Origin: JBEKUY01 sp049514555
Lineage (GTDB): Bacteria > Acidobacteriota > Terriglobia > Acidiferrales > UBA7541
Direction: 5' to 3'
Length of the DNA: 64,000 bases
Assembly: GCA_049514555.1 (NCBI GenBank)
Contig: JBEKUY010000011.1
Span: 34,190-98,189 of the forward strand
Within the stretch, counting starts at the first letter, position 1, and each line of letters begins with the position of its first letter. Positions 1 to 8,708 of this stretch are shown here, in pieces. Position numbers and translations under genes: made by a program. Under the pieces are notes generated by a model. It was not told the DNA's origin. It saw only the letters and a program-made list of their open reading frames with translations, and did no database searches.

Positions 1-2973
1 CCAAAGAATCGGGATAAGCCCTGCGAGGACCGCCGAAACCGTCATCAGCTTCGGGCGCACGCGCCGGACCGCGCCTTCGATGACTGCCGCCTCGATATCT
101 TCGTGCTTAAGTTCGCCTCCCGCGGCGATGCGCCGGTCGAGCGCTTCGTGCAGATACACGACCATCACCACGCCGGTCTCGACCGCGATGCCGAACAGCG
201 CGATGTAGCCGACCCAAACCGCCACGCTGAAGTTGTAGCCGAGCAGCCACTGGAGGATCAGCCCGCCGGTCATGGCGTAGAACGTCGGTAAGATGAGCAC
301 CGCTGCTTCCGTGACCGAATGAAACACCATGTAGAGCAGCAGGAAGATCACGAAAAATACGACGGGCAGAATGATTTTCAATCGCTCCCGCGCGCGCAGC
401 TCGAACTCGTATTCGCCGGACCATTTGTAGGTGTAGCCCGCGGGAAGTGCGAGTTTCGTGCGAAGCAGATGATCGGCGCGGCCGACAAACCCACCGTAGT
501 TCTTGGTGCTGAGATCGAGATAGACGTAGCCGGTGAGCTGGCCGTCCTCGTCGCGGATCATCGCCGGCCCGTGCGAGAAAAAGATTCGGGCGACTTCGCC
601 GAGCGGAATCTGCGCGCCCGTCGGCGTGGCGATCACCACGCCGCGCAGTTTTTCCACGTCGTCGCGAAAATCGCGGCTGTAGCGGATATTGATGGGATAG
701 CGTTCGCGCCCTTCCACGTTTTCGGCGATGTTCTCACCGCCCACGCCGGAACTGACGGCCTGTTGCACGTCGGCGACGGTGAGCCCGTAGCGCGCGGCTT
801 CGGCGCGATTGGTTTCCACGTTGAGGTAGAAACCCTCGGCGACGCGCTCGGCGAAGATCGAGCGCAATTCGGGCAACGCCGAAAGCACTTGTTGCACCTG
901 CCCGCCGGCCTGCTGGATGCCGTCGAGATTGGGGCCTTGTATCTTCAAGCCGACCGGGGTCTTGATGCCGGTGAGTTCCATGTCCAGACGGTTCTGCACC
1001 GGCATGGTCCAGGTGTTGGTCAAGCCCGGAAACTGCAACTTCTCGTCCATTTCGTGCACGAGCTTTTCGTAGGTCATCCCGGGACGCCACTGCTCGCGCG
1101 GCTTCAGCATGATCGTGGTGTCGTACATGTCGAGCGGAGCGTTATCGGTGGGACTATCGGAGCGCCCCACGGCCCCGAAAACGCTCTCCACTTCCGGAGA
1201 CGAACGAATGGTGCGGTCCTGCTGTTGGAGCAGATCCGACGCTTGGGTAATGGAGATGCCCGGGAGCGCCGTGGGCATGTACAGCGACGAGCCTTCGTAG
1301 AGCGGCGGCATGAACTGGCTGCCGATGCGCAGCGCCAACGGAAAAGTCACCGCGAGGAAGAGCAGATTGAGGAGCAACGTGGTCTTGCGATATTTCAGAC
1401 ACAAGCGGAGCACCGGCAAATAGATGGCCTGCGTCATGCGCGAAAACGGATTCGTGGACTCGGGCCGCAATCGCCCGCGGATGAAAATCGGCATCAGGAC
1501 CGGCACGAGTGTGATCGCCAGGATCGAGGAAAACGCCACCGACAGAGTCTTGGTCCACGCCAGCGGGCGAAACATCCGGCCTTCCTGCGCTTCGAGCAGG
1601 AAAACCGGAAGGAATGAAACCACGATGATCAACAAGGAGAAGAACAGCGCCGGGCCAACCTGTTTCGCGCCGTTGAGGAGCATGCGCTTCCTCTCCGGCT
1701 CGGTAAGAGCGCCGCTTTCGGAAACATGCCGGTAGCCGTTCTCCACCATCACGATGGCCGCATCCACGAGAACGCCGATCGCCAGCGCCAATCCTCCAAG
1801 CGACATGATGTTCGAGCTGACGTGCAGGTAGTACATGGGAATGAAGGATGCCACGACGGCGATGGGAATCGTCAGAATCGGGATCAACGCTGAGCGGAAA
1901 TGGAAGAGAAACGCGATCGTCACCAAGCTGACGATGATCGCCTCCAAAACGAGATCGCGCTTTAGCGTATCGATGGATGCCTCGATCAATCCGGAGCGGT
2001 CGTAGCCGGCAACGATCTCCACTCCGGGAGGAAGCGCGGGTTTGATCTCGGCGAGCTTTTTCTTCACACCGTCGATGACGTTGAGCGCGTTCATTCCATC
2101 GCGCATCACCACGATGCCGCCGACGACTTCGCCTTCGCCATTCCATTCCGCGACGCCCTGGCGAATGTCCGGGCCGAAAGAGACGGCGCCTAGATCGCGC
2201 ACGAGAACGGGAACGCCGTTCTTTGTGACGACGGGGACGGTCTCGAGGTCCTGCAGCGAGCGCAGGTAGCCCAGCCCGCGAATCATGTACTCCGCCCCGC
2301 CCATTTCGAGCACGCGCCCGCCGACTTCGTTCGTGCTCGCGCGTACCCGGTCGATCACCATCGACAACGGAATGTTGTACGCGCGCAGCTTGTTCGGATC
2401 GAGATTCACCTGATACTGCCGCACGAATCCGCCGATAGAGGCGACCTCGGCAACTCCCGGCACGGTTTCCAATTGGTAGCGGAGTGTCCAGTCCTGCAGG
2501 CTGCGCAGATCGGCGAGGCTGCGGCGATGCGTGCGATCGAGGACCGCGTATTCATAGACCCATCCGGCCCCGGTGGCGTCCGGGCCGATCATCGGAAAGA
2601 CGTTTTTCGGCAGGCGGCCCTGCATCTGCTGTATGTATTCGAGGACGCGCGAGCGCGCCCAGTAAAGGTCCGTGCCGTCCTCGAACACAACGAAAACGTA
2701 GGAATCGCCGAACATCGTCTGGGCGCGCACCGCCTTCACGTGAGGCGCGGCGAGAAGCGTCGTGACGATGGGATAGGTGACTTGGTCTTCAATGATGCTG
2801 GGCGGCTCGCCTTCCCAAGGCGTGTGCACGATCACCTGCACGTCGGAAATGTCCGGAAGCGCGTCCAGGGGGATGTGTTTCAGCGACCAGATGCCCGCGA
2901 GAAACAGCAGCATCGTGCCGGTGAAAACAAGAAAGCGGTTATCCGCGCACCAATCAATGATCCGGGCGATCAT
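1..2973 (-). CDS. cusA: CusA/CzcA-family heavy-metal RND efflux pump, inner-membrane subunit (3' end outside window)
   Basis: Proton-driven RND transporter that exports heavy metal (Cu/Ag by similarity) through a tripartite envelope complex. The minus-strand frame stays open from ATG 2973 to the window edge (991 codons; the family is about 1040 aa, so roughly 50 C-terminal residues are missing). It begins MIARIIDWCADNRFLVF, typical of the family, and carries PLDALPDISDVQV, a periplasmic stretch NTWTMPVQNRLDMELTGIKT that resembles the CusA region holding the RNRIDM methionine, and VRRVRPKLMTVSAVLAGLIP near the visible end. The start ATG overlaps the cusB stop (TGATG), so the two are translationally coupled. 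Metal specificity (monovalent Cu/Ag against divalent Co/Zn/Cd) is inferred from the Met-rich partner and that motif, not proven. Confidence 0.93.
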   Translation of the reverse strand, partial: MIARIIDWCADNRFLVFTGTMLLFLAGIWSLKHIPLDALPDISDVQVIVHTPWEGEPPSIIEDQVTYPIVTTLLAAPHVKAVRAQTMFGDSYVFVVFEDGTDLYWARSRVLEYIQQMQGRLPKNVFPMIGPDATGAGWVYEYAVLDRTHRRSLADLRSLQDWTLRYQLETVPGVAEVASIGGFVRQYQVNLDPNKLRAYNIPLSMVIDRVRASTNEVGGRVLEMGGAEYMIRGLGYLRSLQDLETVPVVTKNGVPVLVRDLGAVSFGPDIRQGVAEWNGEGEVVGGIVVMRDGMNALNVIDGVKKKLAEIKPALPPGVEIVAGYDRSGLIEASIDTLKRDLVLEAIIVSLVTIAFLFHFRSALIPILTIPIAVVASFIPMYYLHVSSNIMSLGGLALAIGVLVDAAIVMVENGYRHVSESGALTEPERKRMLLNGAKQVGPALFFSLLIIVVSFLPVFLLEAQEGRMFRPLAWTKTLSVAFSSILAITLVPVLMPIFIRGRLRPESTNPFSRMTQAIYLPVLRLCLKYRKTTLLLNLLFLAVTFPLALRIGSQFMPPLYEGSSLYMPTALPGISITQASDLLQQQDRTIRSSPEVESVFGAVGRSDSPTDNAPLDMYDTTIMLKPREQWRPGMTYEKLVHEMDEKLQFPGLTNTWTMPVQNRLDMELTGIKTPVGLKIQGPNLDGIQQAGGQVQQVLSALPELRSIFAERVAEGFYLNVETNRAEAARYGLTVADVQQAVSSGVGGENIAENVEGRERYPINIRYSRDFRDDVEKLRGVVIATPTGAQIPLGEVARIFFSHGPAMIRDEDGQLTGYVYLDLSTKNYGGFVGRADHLLRTKLALPAGYTYKWSGEYEFELRARERLKIILPVVFFVIFLLLYMVFHSVTEAAVLILPTFYAMTGGLILQWLLGYNFSVAVWVGYIALFGIAVETGVVMVVYLHEALDRRIAAGGELKHEDIEAAVIEGAVRRVRPKLMTVSAVLAGLIPILW

Positions 2974-4610
2974 CACATTCCGCCTTCCGCATTGATGCGC
3001 AGTTGCTTCGTGGCGATGACCGCGCCGTTCTTCGTCACCGTAACCGTGATCTGCCAAGTGCCCCCCGATGGCAGATTCGCCGTGCCCTCGTAAGCTCCAC
3101 TTCCCTTCTCTGTGAGCGATGTTTCCCCGCTCATCGCCGCCATGCCCATCTCCGGCATCCCCGGCATGAAGTTGCGGACGCTCACTTGTGCCCCGGTCAC
3201 CAGCGCTCCATCTGCACCCGTAAGTCGGATGCGGAAGAGATTTGAACCTTTCCGCGGAGTCGAGGGCTCGGTGGAGAACTCGACCAGCGTCTCCGTCTTG
3301 GCACCGGGGCCGTTCATCGCGGCTGCTGCTCCCGCGCCCGGTGGCGGAGGAACGTACGATCCCATCGCCGCCTGTAGCTGGCTTTCCGAATCAATCAGGA
3401 AGTTCGCTGAAGTGACGATGCGCTCGCCCGCTTTCAATCCTTTCAGTACGACGTATTCACCGCCGGCCTGCGGGCCGAGTTCCACCGTACGCGGCTCGAG
3501 AGCGCCGCCGCCACGGTCCACGAAAACAATCGTGTTCGTGCCCGATTGCAGCACCCCGGACGCCGGAACGGCGAGATGGCGTCCGAGTGAAACGTGGATG
3601 ACCACGTTCACAAACATGCCGGGCTTCATTTTCAGCCCGGGATTTGCGAAGACCAGCCGAACGCGCGCGGTGCGCGTGGTCGTATCCATCTGCGGCGAAA
3701 CAAAGTCCACGCGCCCGGAAAAAACGCGGCCGGGATAGGCGTCCGTGGTGACGCTGGCGGAATCGCCGATTTTGATTTGGTCGATGTCGCTCTGAAACAC
3801 GGCGGCGTAAACCCACACCGAGGAAAAATCGGCGACGCTGTACAGGCGGGTTTCGGGCTGAACGTACTGGTTCGGCAGCGCGTTTCGCTCCGTGACGTAA
3901 CCCGAGACGGGCGAGTTCACTTCAAACTCTTGCTGGACCTGGCCGGTAGTTTCCAGCCTCTGCATCTCGCTCGCGGGGATTTGCCAGTGTTGGAGTCGCC
4001 CGGCAGCGTCGTCGATGAGCGCTGCGGACCCAGCGGCCACGCCGGGGACGGTGCTCTCCCCGAGCACACTCTGATTGCGGCGAGCGATCAGGTATTCCTG
4101 CTCCGTGGTCACCAGGTCGGGACTGTGGATCGTGAATAGCGGCTGGCCCTTCCGGATGTATTCGTAGGTGGAACCTACGAACGTCTTCTGTATCCATCCC
4201 GGGAAACGGACCTGAACGTACGAAAGCCGGCGCTCATCGACTTCCACGTCGCCCACTGTGCGGATGTCGTCGCTCAGCGATTTGAGCTGGACTACGCCCG
4301 TCGTAACTCCGATGCTTTGAAGCCGTTCGGGAGAAAGCTGGATGGGTACGAGCTTGGCTTCGGCGGGCGCACTGGCCATCGCCGCAGGTTGTCCGGCGGT
4401 AACCGGTGTGGCTAGTTCTGCGGCCGCCGCCGGCGCCGCGGCATGCTTGTCTCGCCACCAGGTAATTCCCAACGCCGCAGCGAGAATCAGTGCGGCCGCG
4501 AGCGAAATGAAAAACAATTTGCGATAGCTCTGCATCTTCCGGCTCCGATCTGCGGCGGAGAAGTTCTCATCCGATGAAACGGGAAATGGATCGTGGTCGA
4601 TTTCGCTCAT
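2973..4610 (-). CDS. cusB: CusB-type periplasmic membrane-fusion protein with C-terminal YtkA-like domain
   Basis: Periplasmic adaptor linking the RND pump to the outer-membrane channel. 545 aa: cytoplasmic N-terminus, one membrane anchor at about 31-51 (LFFISLAAALILAAALGITW), then the HlyD-type barrel-sandwich, hairpin and beta-barrel region (EVDERRLSYVQVRFPGWI, PVSGYVTERNALPNQYVQPE, FVSPQMDTTTRTARVRL). After about residue 440 there is an extra Ig-like/YtkA-like domain (FSTEPSTPRKGSNLFRIRLT) containing the Met-rich stretch MPGMPEMGMAAM, a plausible Cu(I)/Ag(I) site. Start ATG 4610 overlaps the cusC stop by 4 nt (ATGA); the stop overlaps the cusA start. E. coli CusB lacks this C-terminal domain. 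Confidence 0.93.
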   Translation of the reverse strand: MSEIDHDPFPVSSDENFSAADRSRKMQSYRKLFFISLAAALILAAALGITWWRDKHAAAPAAAAELATPVTAGQPAAMASAPAEAKLVPIQLSPERLQSIGVTTGVVQLKSLSDDIRTVGDVEVDERRLSYVQVRFPGWIQKTFVGSTYEYIRKGQPLFTIHSPDLVTTEQEYLIARRNQSVLGESTVPGVAAGSAALIDDAAGRLQHWQIPASEMQRLETTGQVQQEFEVNSPVSGYVTERNALPNQYVQPETRLYSVADFSSVWVYAAVFQSDIDQIKIGDSASVTTDAYPGRVFSGRVDFVSPQMDTTTRTARVRLVFANPGLKMKPGMFVNVVIHVSLGRHLAVPASGVLQSGTNTIVFVDRGGGALEPRTVELGPQAGGEYVVLKGLKAGERIVTSANFLIDSESQLQAAMGSYVPPPPGAGAAAAMNGPGAKTETLVEFSTEPSTPRKGSNLFRIRLTGADGALVTGAQVSVRNFMPGMPEMGMAAMSGETSLTEKGSGAYEGTANLPSGGTWQITVTVTKNGAVIATKQLRINAEGGM

Positions 4611-5935
4611 GGCAGCATCCCTCCGGTGAGGCGCTCGATCTGCGCTACGGCCATTTCGTGGTCGAGCAACGTTTGCTGATATTCAAGGTCGAGATTGATC
4701 GTGTCTTGCAGGGACGAGAGGAGCGACCCAAAATCCGCGCGGCCAACCTGATAGGCCGCGATCCCCGCCTGGAGAGAGAACTGCGCCTGAGGAATCAAAC
4801 CCTCGCGATAGAGCTGCGATTGTTCCTCGGAGGTCCGGAGCAGCACGAGCTGTTTTTGCATGCTGGCTTCGATTTCCTGCATTTGAGCGTCCCGCTCCTC
4901 CTTCGCGCGATCGACGTTGATCTGCGCTTGCGCGAGCGCGGCTTGGCGAGGTTTGCGCCGCGGGAACTTCACATCGAAAGTGAACATGTAGTAGTCGCGG
5001 AAATTGCCGGCCGTGTGCTGGTACATGTAGGAAACGCCGAAATCGGGGCGAAATTCCCGGCGCGCCAGGTCCACCTGCGTCTCGCTTTTCTTGACCATGG
5101 CCGCGAGTTCGCCGAGGTCCGGATTTTGTTGCTCGAGCCGCGCCAGGAGTTCGCCCGGAGTGAGACGGAGCGGAGTCACCGTGAGTGCTTCGGCGACGAT
5201 GTCGGGAGAATCCTGCGGACGCCGAAGAATGCGCTTGAGCTCGGCCTGAGCTTCACCGGCGGAGCGGCGGTTCATGGAGATGTCGTAGAGCAGTTTGGTG
5301 CGCTGGAGCTGCGCTTTCAAAATGTCTTGCTGATTTCCCTGCCCCACGCGGTACCGCGCTTCGGCAACCTGCGTGACCTGCTGCAGGACGCCGTCGTCGC
5401 GCTGGATGAGCGCGAGGGTCTGCTGCAGGTAGGCCAGGCGGTAGTACCCCTCCCTCAGAGCCTCGATCTCGTCGCGGGCGACGGCCTCGGCGCGGTGTGC
5501 CCAGGCGTCCGCCTCGCGGTCGGCCACGCTGGCGCGAAGCCGGCGCTTGCCGGGATACGGCAGTTCCTGCGACACGCCGAAACCGATGTAGGCGAAGTCA
5601 CTGTTGGCATAGCCGGCGAAGGGCCGGGGGCTGCCCACACTGAACTGCTGGAGGGTGAACGTCGGGTCGGGCAGCGCCGACGCCTGAGGAGCGGCGTAGC
5701 CGGCGGCTCGCGCGGCATCCTCGGCTGCGCGTATCTTCGGGTCATTCCTCCGCGCCTCGTCGATGAGCGCGGCGAGCGGCGTCGGAGCTGCTGCCGAAGG
5801 CTGCGCCGGAGGCGAGGATTGCGGCGAGGCGCGCAGCAGAGGCGCGGATGCGAGTGTGACGATCAATAGCGCAAGCGTGAGGCGCTGCGCGCGAGCCTGC
5901 GGGAAACTGAGCAATGCAGATGCAAAGACGTTCAT
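4607..5935 (-). CDS. cusC: TolC/CusC-family outer-membrane efflux protein
   Basis: Outer-membrane channel of the tripartite metal efflux system. About 442 aa, with a signal peptide (LTLALLIVTLASAPLLRA) and two OEP repeats rich in alpha-helical heptads (LREGYYRLAYLQQTLALI; QAQINVDRAKEERDAQMQEI). ATG 5935 is preferred because GGAG lies 8 nt upstream; the frame also allows a GTG start at 5953 (six residues longer) with no clear ribosome site. The stop overlaps the cusB start by 4 nt. The gene order cusC-cusB-cusA within one operon is the usual arrangement. Confidence 0.9.
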   Translation of the reverse strand: MNVFASALLSFPQARAQRLTLALLIVTLASAPLLRASPQSSPPAQPSAAAPTPLAALIDEARRNDPKIRAAEDAARAAGYAAPQASALPDPTFTLQQFSVGSPRPFAGYANSDFAYIGFGVSQELPYPGKRRLRASVADREADAWAHRAEAVARDEIEALREGYYRLAYLQQTLALIQRDDGVLQQVTQVAEARYRVGQGNQQDILKAQLQRTKLLYDISMNRRSAGEAQAELKRILRRPQDSPDIVAEALTVTPLRLTPGELLARLEQQNPDLGELAAMVKKSETQVDLARREFRPDFGVSYMYQHTAGNFRDYYMFTFDVKFPRRKPRQAALAQAQINVDRAKEERDAQMQEIEASMQKQLVLLRTSEEQSQLYREGLIPQAQFSLQAGIAAYQVGRADFGSLLSSLQDTINLDLEYQQTLLDHEMAVAQIERLTGGMLP

Positions 5936-6011
5936 GTGCGCTTCTCCATTCACATAGAAAATTCGCGCGAGCGCACAAACGCGCCCGCGTCAAAACGGAG
6001 AACGCACGTGT

Positions 6012-6383
6012 TTAGATTCTGAGAATGGAATTGGCGCCGGGGCTGCCGTTCGGCGGAGAAATCGAAAACGGGATGAAAAGCGAACCTGCTGACTCAGGCA
6101 TTGGGAGAACAAAGGCAGTATGCACAGGCACTGCCTCAAGATGTGCTTTGACGAGTTCGGACCGGGCGGCGGTCGAAACATAGGGCTGGCCATCTTCGTG
6201 GCCGGAGACGCAACAGGACCGCGCGGCTTGCGGCATGCGTTCACTGCAGCGCTGGTTCATAGCGACGCAGCAGGAGTCCGAAGCCATCTCGGAGGCTTGC
6301 GGCGGAGTGAGGCAGGAGAACGCAGGGATCGCCGCCAGTCCAAGGACCAGGACCAAAATCGCGAATCGTCTGCGGCTCATCAT
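6012..6383 (-). CDS. Small secreted Cys/Met-rich protein leading the cus operon
   Basis: 123-aa protein I do not recognise as a named family. It starts MMSRRRFAILVLVLGLAAIP, a signal peptide ending near a lone Cys (AFSCLTPPQ), followed by a cluster SDSCCVAMNQRCSERMPQ and SCCVSGHEDGQ, then a Pro/Gly/Ser-rich tail. GGAG abuts the first of two adjacent ATG codons (6383, 6380). It ends 76 nt before the chosen cusC start on the same strand, so it is probably the first gene of the efflux operon. The cysteine and methionine clusters suggest periplasmic metal binding or sensing; that is inference. A much longer open frame upstream is an artefact of high GC. Confidence 0.62.
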   Translation of the reverse strand: MMSRRRFAILVLVLGLAAIPAFSCLTPPQASEMASDSCCVAMNQRCSERMPQAARSCCVSGHEDGQPYVSTAARSELVKAHLEAVPVHTAFVLPMPESAGSLFIPFSISPPNGSPGANSILRI

Positions 6384-6466
6384 CTCCAAACAGTATGTGC
6401 CGACTTCATGGCTCACGGCAAGAGGCTTCCAGGATGGAGGTTGCCTTGCCGGAAAGCGGTGGTCAG

Positions 6467-6494
6467 GGTCACATCGGGATGTGACCGCGGTCAC
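6467..6494. promoter_or_regulatory. Two interlocked palindromes, candidate operator of the cus operon
   Basis: GGTCACATC-GG-GATGTGACC (6467-6486) is a 9-nt perfect inverted repeat. Its right arm is shared with GTGACCGCGGTCAC (6481-6494), a perfect 14-nt palindrome, giving three GTGACC half-sites. The site lies 84 nt upstream of the small Cys-rich gene start and 15 nt beyond the stop of the symporter gene. No T-tract follows on either strand, which argues against an intrinsic terminator. Confidence 0.45.
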
Positions 6495-6508
6495 GAGGGC
6501 CCCGGCGC

Positions 6509-7522
6509 TCAGCGCGAAGCGAGCGAAAGAACGACGACGGCGAAAATAAGAATGACGATGCCACCGATCATGGGCCGGAAAGCGCGGGGTCCCGCGCCCT
6601 TCCACTCGCCGGTGCTGATTCCCCAGATGCTCGCGGTGATGACGATCATGGACATAAAGAGCGGCCAGCCAAACACGGCGCCGAGCGACCCGAGCAGTCC
6701 CGAGGCGATGCCGTACACCAGCGCGCTCCCGAACCAGAGGAACGCCATGACGGCTGCAAGGAAGAGATAAGGCACGCTGACGGATTGGGCGAAGCGGCTC
6801 GCAGTGCGATGCTTCCGGAGCAGATAGACGCAATACAAAATGCTGGGAATGCCGCCGGCGCACATCAATGGCAACCAGACGGCGTTGGGAGCCCACATGG
6901 GTCGCGCGCCAAGTTCCTTGGCGACGGCGATCAGCGGCGCGCCAAAGGTGAGTCCGAAATTGACGAGGGCGGAGCCGACTCCGCTGATCGAGCAAAAGAG
7001 CAAGCCCATCATCATGGAGGTGCCGCGCGCGGAGACAAATTGCCCGAGTGCGGCTTCGCGGCGGCTGCCCGCAACCGCGCAGAAAGCGACTCCGAGGAGA
7101 ACGAGGGCAACACCCGCGATCACCGTGAGTCCTTGGCAGGAAAGAATCTGTTCGGGATGGAAGCGCACGAGCGGAACCAGGCTTCCGACGGCGGCGGATA
7201 TGCCCAAAATCACGGAGAAACCCAGACCCATCCCCACCGCGTCGATGGCCAGACCGAAGAACACCTGAGAAATGCCCCAGCCGGCACCGCACAGGATGAC
7301 CGTCAGAATCACTCCGGAGGGAGCGCGCTCGTAAACCTGGGAGGGCGAAACCAGCGTAGCGAGCGGAATGAGTACCGGGAAAATGATCAGCGCGAAGATC
7401 GTCCAGAATAGCCAGGTGTTCTCCCAAGCCCAGCGGCGCATGAACTTCATCGGCAGGATGAAGCTGCCGTTCATGACTCCGGCAAGGATCAGGAAGAAGA
7501 TGCCTGCGAATGCGTTGGGCAT
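6509..7522 (-). CDS. rhaT: RhaT-family L-rhamnose/proton symporter-like permease
   Basis: About 337 aa, some ten hydrophobic segments (AFAGIFFLILAGVMNGSFIL, LFWTIFALIIFPVLIPLATL, GLGFSVILGISAAVGSLVPL and others) with the RhaT-like layout: an early FMRRWAWENTW motif matching the KKWSWETMW of E. coli RhaT, and ISTGEWKGAG near the C-terminus matching LKEWNNAG. The family imports L-rhamnose with protons; the true substrate here is unknown and no rhamnose catabolic gene is nearby. ATG 7522 (MPNAFAGIFF) is chosen because the frame upstream of it is low-complexity; a TATACT hexamer lies about 20 nt upstream, and no strong ribosome site is seen. Confidence 0.85.
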   Translation of the reverse strand: MPNAFAGIFFLILAGVMNGSFILPMKFMRRWAWENTWLFWTIFALIIFPVLIPLATLVSPSQVYERAPSGVILTVILCGAGWGISQVFFGLAIDAVGMGLGFSVILGISAAVGSLVPLVRFHPEQILSCQGLTVIAGVALVLLGVAFCAVAGSRREAALGQFVSARGTSMMMGLLFCSISGVGSALVNFGLTFGAPLIAVAKELGARPMWAPNAVWLPLMCAGGIPSILYCVYLLRKHRTASRFAQSVSVPYLFLAAVMAFLWFGSALVYGIASGLLGSLGAVFGWPLFMSMIVITASIWGISTGEWKGAGPRAFRPMIGGIVILIFAVVVLSLASR

Positions 7523-7637
7523 GGGTTTGCGTCTGGGAGAGTATAGCGGCAAAGCGGAAGCCGTTGGCATGTTGAACGTTGGAAGGTTCGCAGGTTGGAA
7601 GAACGGGCCCGCCTTCGCCAAGGCTTCGGCGGGCCGG

Positions 7638-7980
7638 GCTGTGGAAAAGAGGGCCCCTCACCTCGCATGCGGTCGCTGCGCGGCCGCTCCGGGGCAGGGG
7701 GACACCGGCCTTTTTCTGTAAGTGTTGATTCCAAAGGGTTTTAAGATCAATGAATTTGTATGTGTTGATTCTGGAGGGGTTAGAGGCGCATTTTTCGTAT
7801 GTGTTGATTCCAGGGGAGTTAGCGGAGCTGCCCTTCGACTCGCGGAACTCGCTCCCTTCCTGAAAAGCACTCTGGGCAGGCGGGATGCGCATCCTGGTCG
7901 GATGCGCAAGGCGTGATAAAAGCCAACTTTTCACGGGTCATTGTAGCATGTCTGTTACCAGTATGCAATAGCAATGTTGA
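7638..7980 (+). repeat. Structured repeat element, copy A (three 39-40-nt tandem units)
   Basis: Fills most of the gap between the symporter and the DinB gene. It begins GCTGTGGAAAAG (7638-7649), then three units starting near 7718, 7758 and 7797, each built as GTATGTGTTGATTC followed by a G-rich GGGGTTAG part and a T-run. It ends with a box TGTAGCATG...ATGCAATAGCAATGTT (7942-7978). A second copy with the same order of parts sits at 61755-61970. Copy A carries about 80 extra nt (about 7831-7915) that resemble the CTCAGGGCAAGCGGG-type dispersed repeat. No convincing gene lies in it. Confidence 0.7.
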
Positions 7981-8037
7981 GTTATCCACAGCTTCTTGGA
8001 ATGAGCGGGGGAATGGACTAAAATTGGCGGAGCTTCC

Positions 8038-8598
8038 ATGGCACTTCAATCCCACGCGACGCTTGCCGAGATTCGCGACACCCTGCTCGAAACCTACGCG
8101 AGCAACGACGCAATGAACCAGCTCATCCTCTCACATCTCGACCCTCGTGCGTGGCGCGCCCAGCCGCCGGGTCAAAAAGGCAGTGGCCGGACAATCGCGG
8201 CCATCTTCGCGCATCTGCACAACAACCGTCTTACGTGGCTGAAGAATTCCGCGCCGCATCTGAAGTGTCCGCCGCCACTCGATCCCCACCGCTGCACCAT
8301 GAAGCAGGCTGCGGCGGCGCACAGGAGAAGCGCCGCGCAGTGCCTGCGCATGTTGTCGGATGCTCTCTCGGCCGCTCCGAATCGCCGCGTTTCAAAGTTC
8401 TCTCGCGGCAGTTGGACGCCAACGTGGCCCGCCGGAGGGACCATGTTCGCTTACATGTTCTCGCACGAGGCGCATCATCGCGGTCAGATTTTGATGCTGG
8501 CCCACCAGCTCAGCTACCGCGTCCTCGACAAGACTCCCGGCATCTGGCAATGGGAGAAGCTCTGGAAACAGGCCGGCCTTACCACGCGCCCGCGGTGA
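8038..8598 (+). CDS. DinB/DUF664-family putative metal-dependent protein
   Basis: 186 aa four-helix-bundle protein of the DinB/YfiT superfamily. The three metal-binding histidines can be read in IFAHLHNNRLTWL (helix 2) and FSHEAHHRGQILMLAH (helix 4). Members include thiol-dependent transferases, but most are uncharacterised. The start is supported by GGAG 5 nt upstream of ATG 8038. It stands alone: repeat element A is upstream and the next gene is on the other strand, so no operon context helps. Confidence 0.85.
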   Translation: MALQSHATLAEIRDTLLETYASNDAMNQLILSHLDPRAWRAQPPGQKGSGRTIAAIFAHLHNNRLTWLKNSAPHLKCPPPLDPHRCTMKQAAAAHRRSAAQCLRMLSDALSAAPNRRVSKFSRGSWTPTWPAGGTMFAYMFSHEAHHRGQILMLAHQLSYRVLDKTPGIWQWEKLWKQAGLTTRPR

Positions 8599-8708
8599 GT
8601 GGAACCCGCCCTCCTGGCTCTTCGTAGCACCGGCATCTCGCCGGCGTTGTTTCTTCTTGAGTCAACCGCGCACTCGGGTGCTGCGCTTCTCGAAAAACAA
8701 AATCCAAG

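Noticed and set aside
319..1617. 432-codon plus-strand ORF opposite cusA
   Set aside because: His/Arg/Gly-rich antisense frame of a clear RND transporter; typical shadow ORF in high-GC DNA.
7718..7835. Three tandem units considered as a CRISPR array
   Set aside because: Units repeat directly at 39-40 nt with no unique spacers of normal length and no cas genes are near.
6012..7934. 640-codon minus-strand ORF covering the symporter region
   Set aside because: Only its last 123 codons look like protein; the rest is out of frame with the RhaT-like gene and is Arg/Ser-rich.
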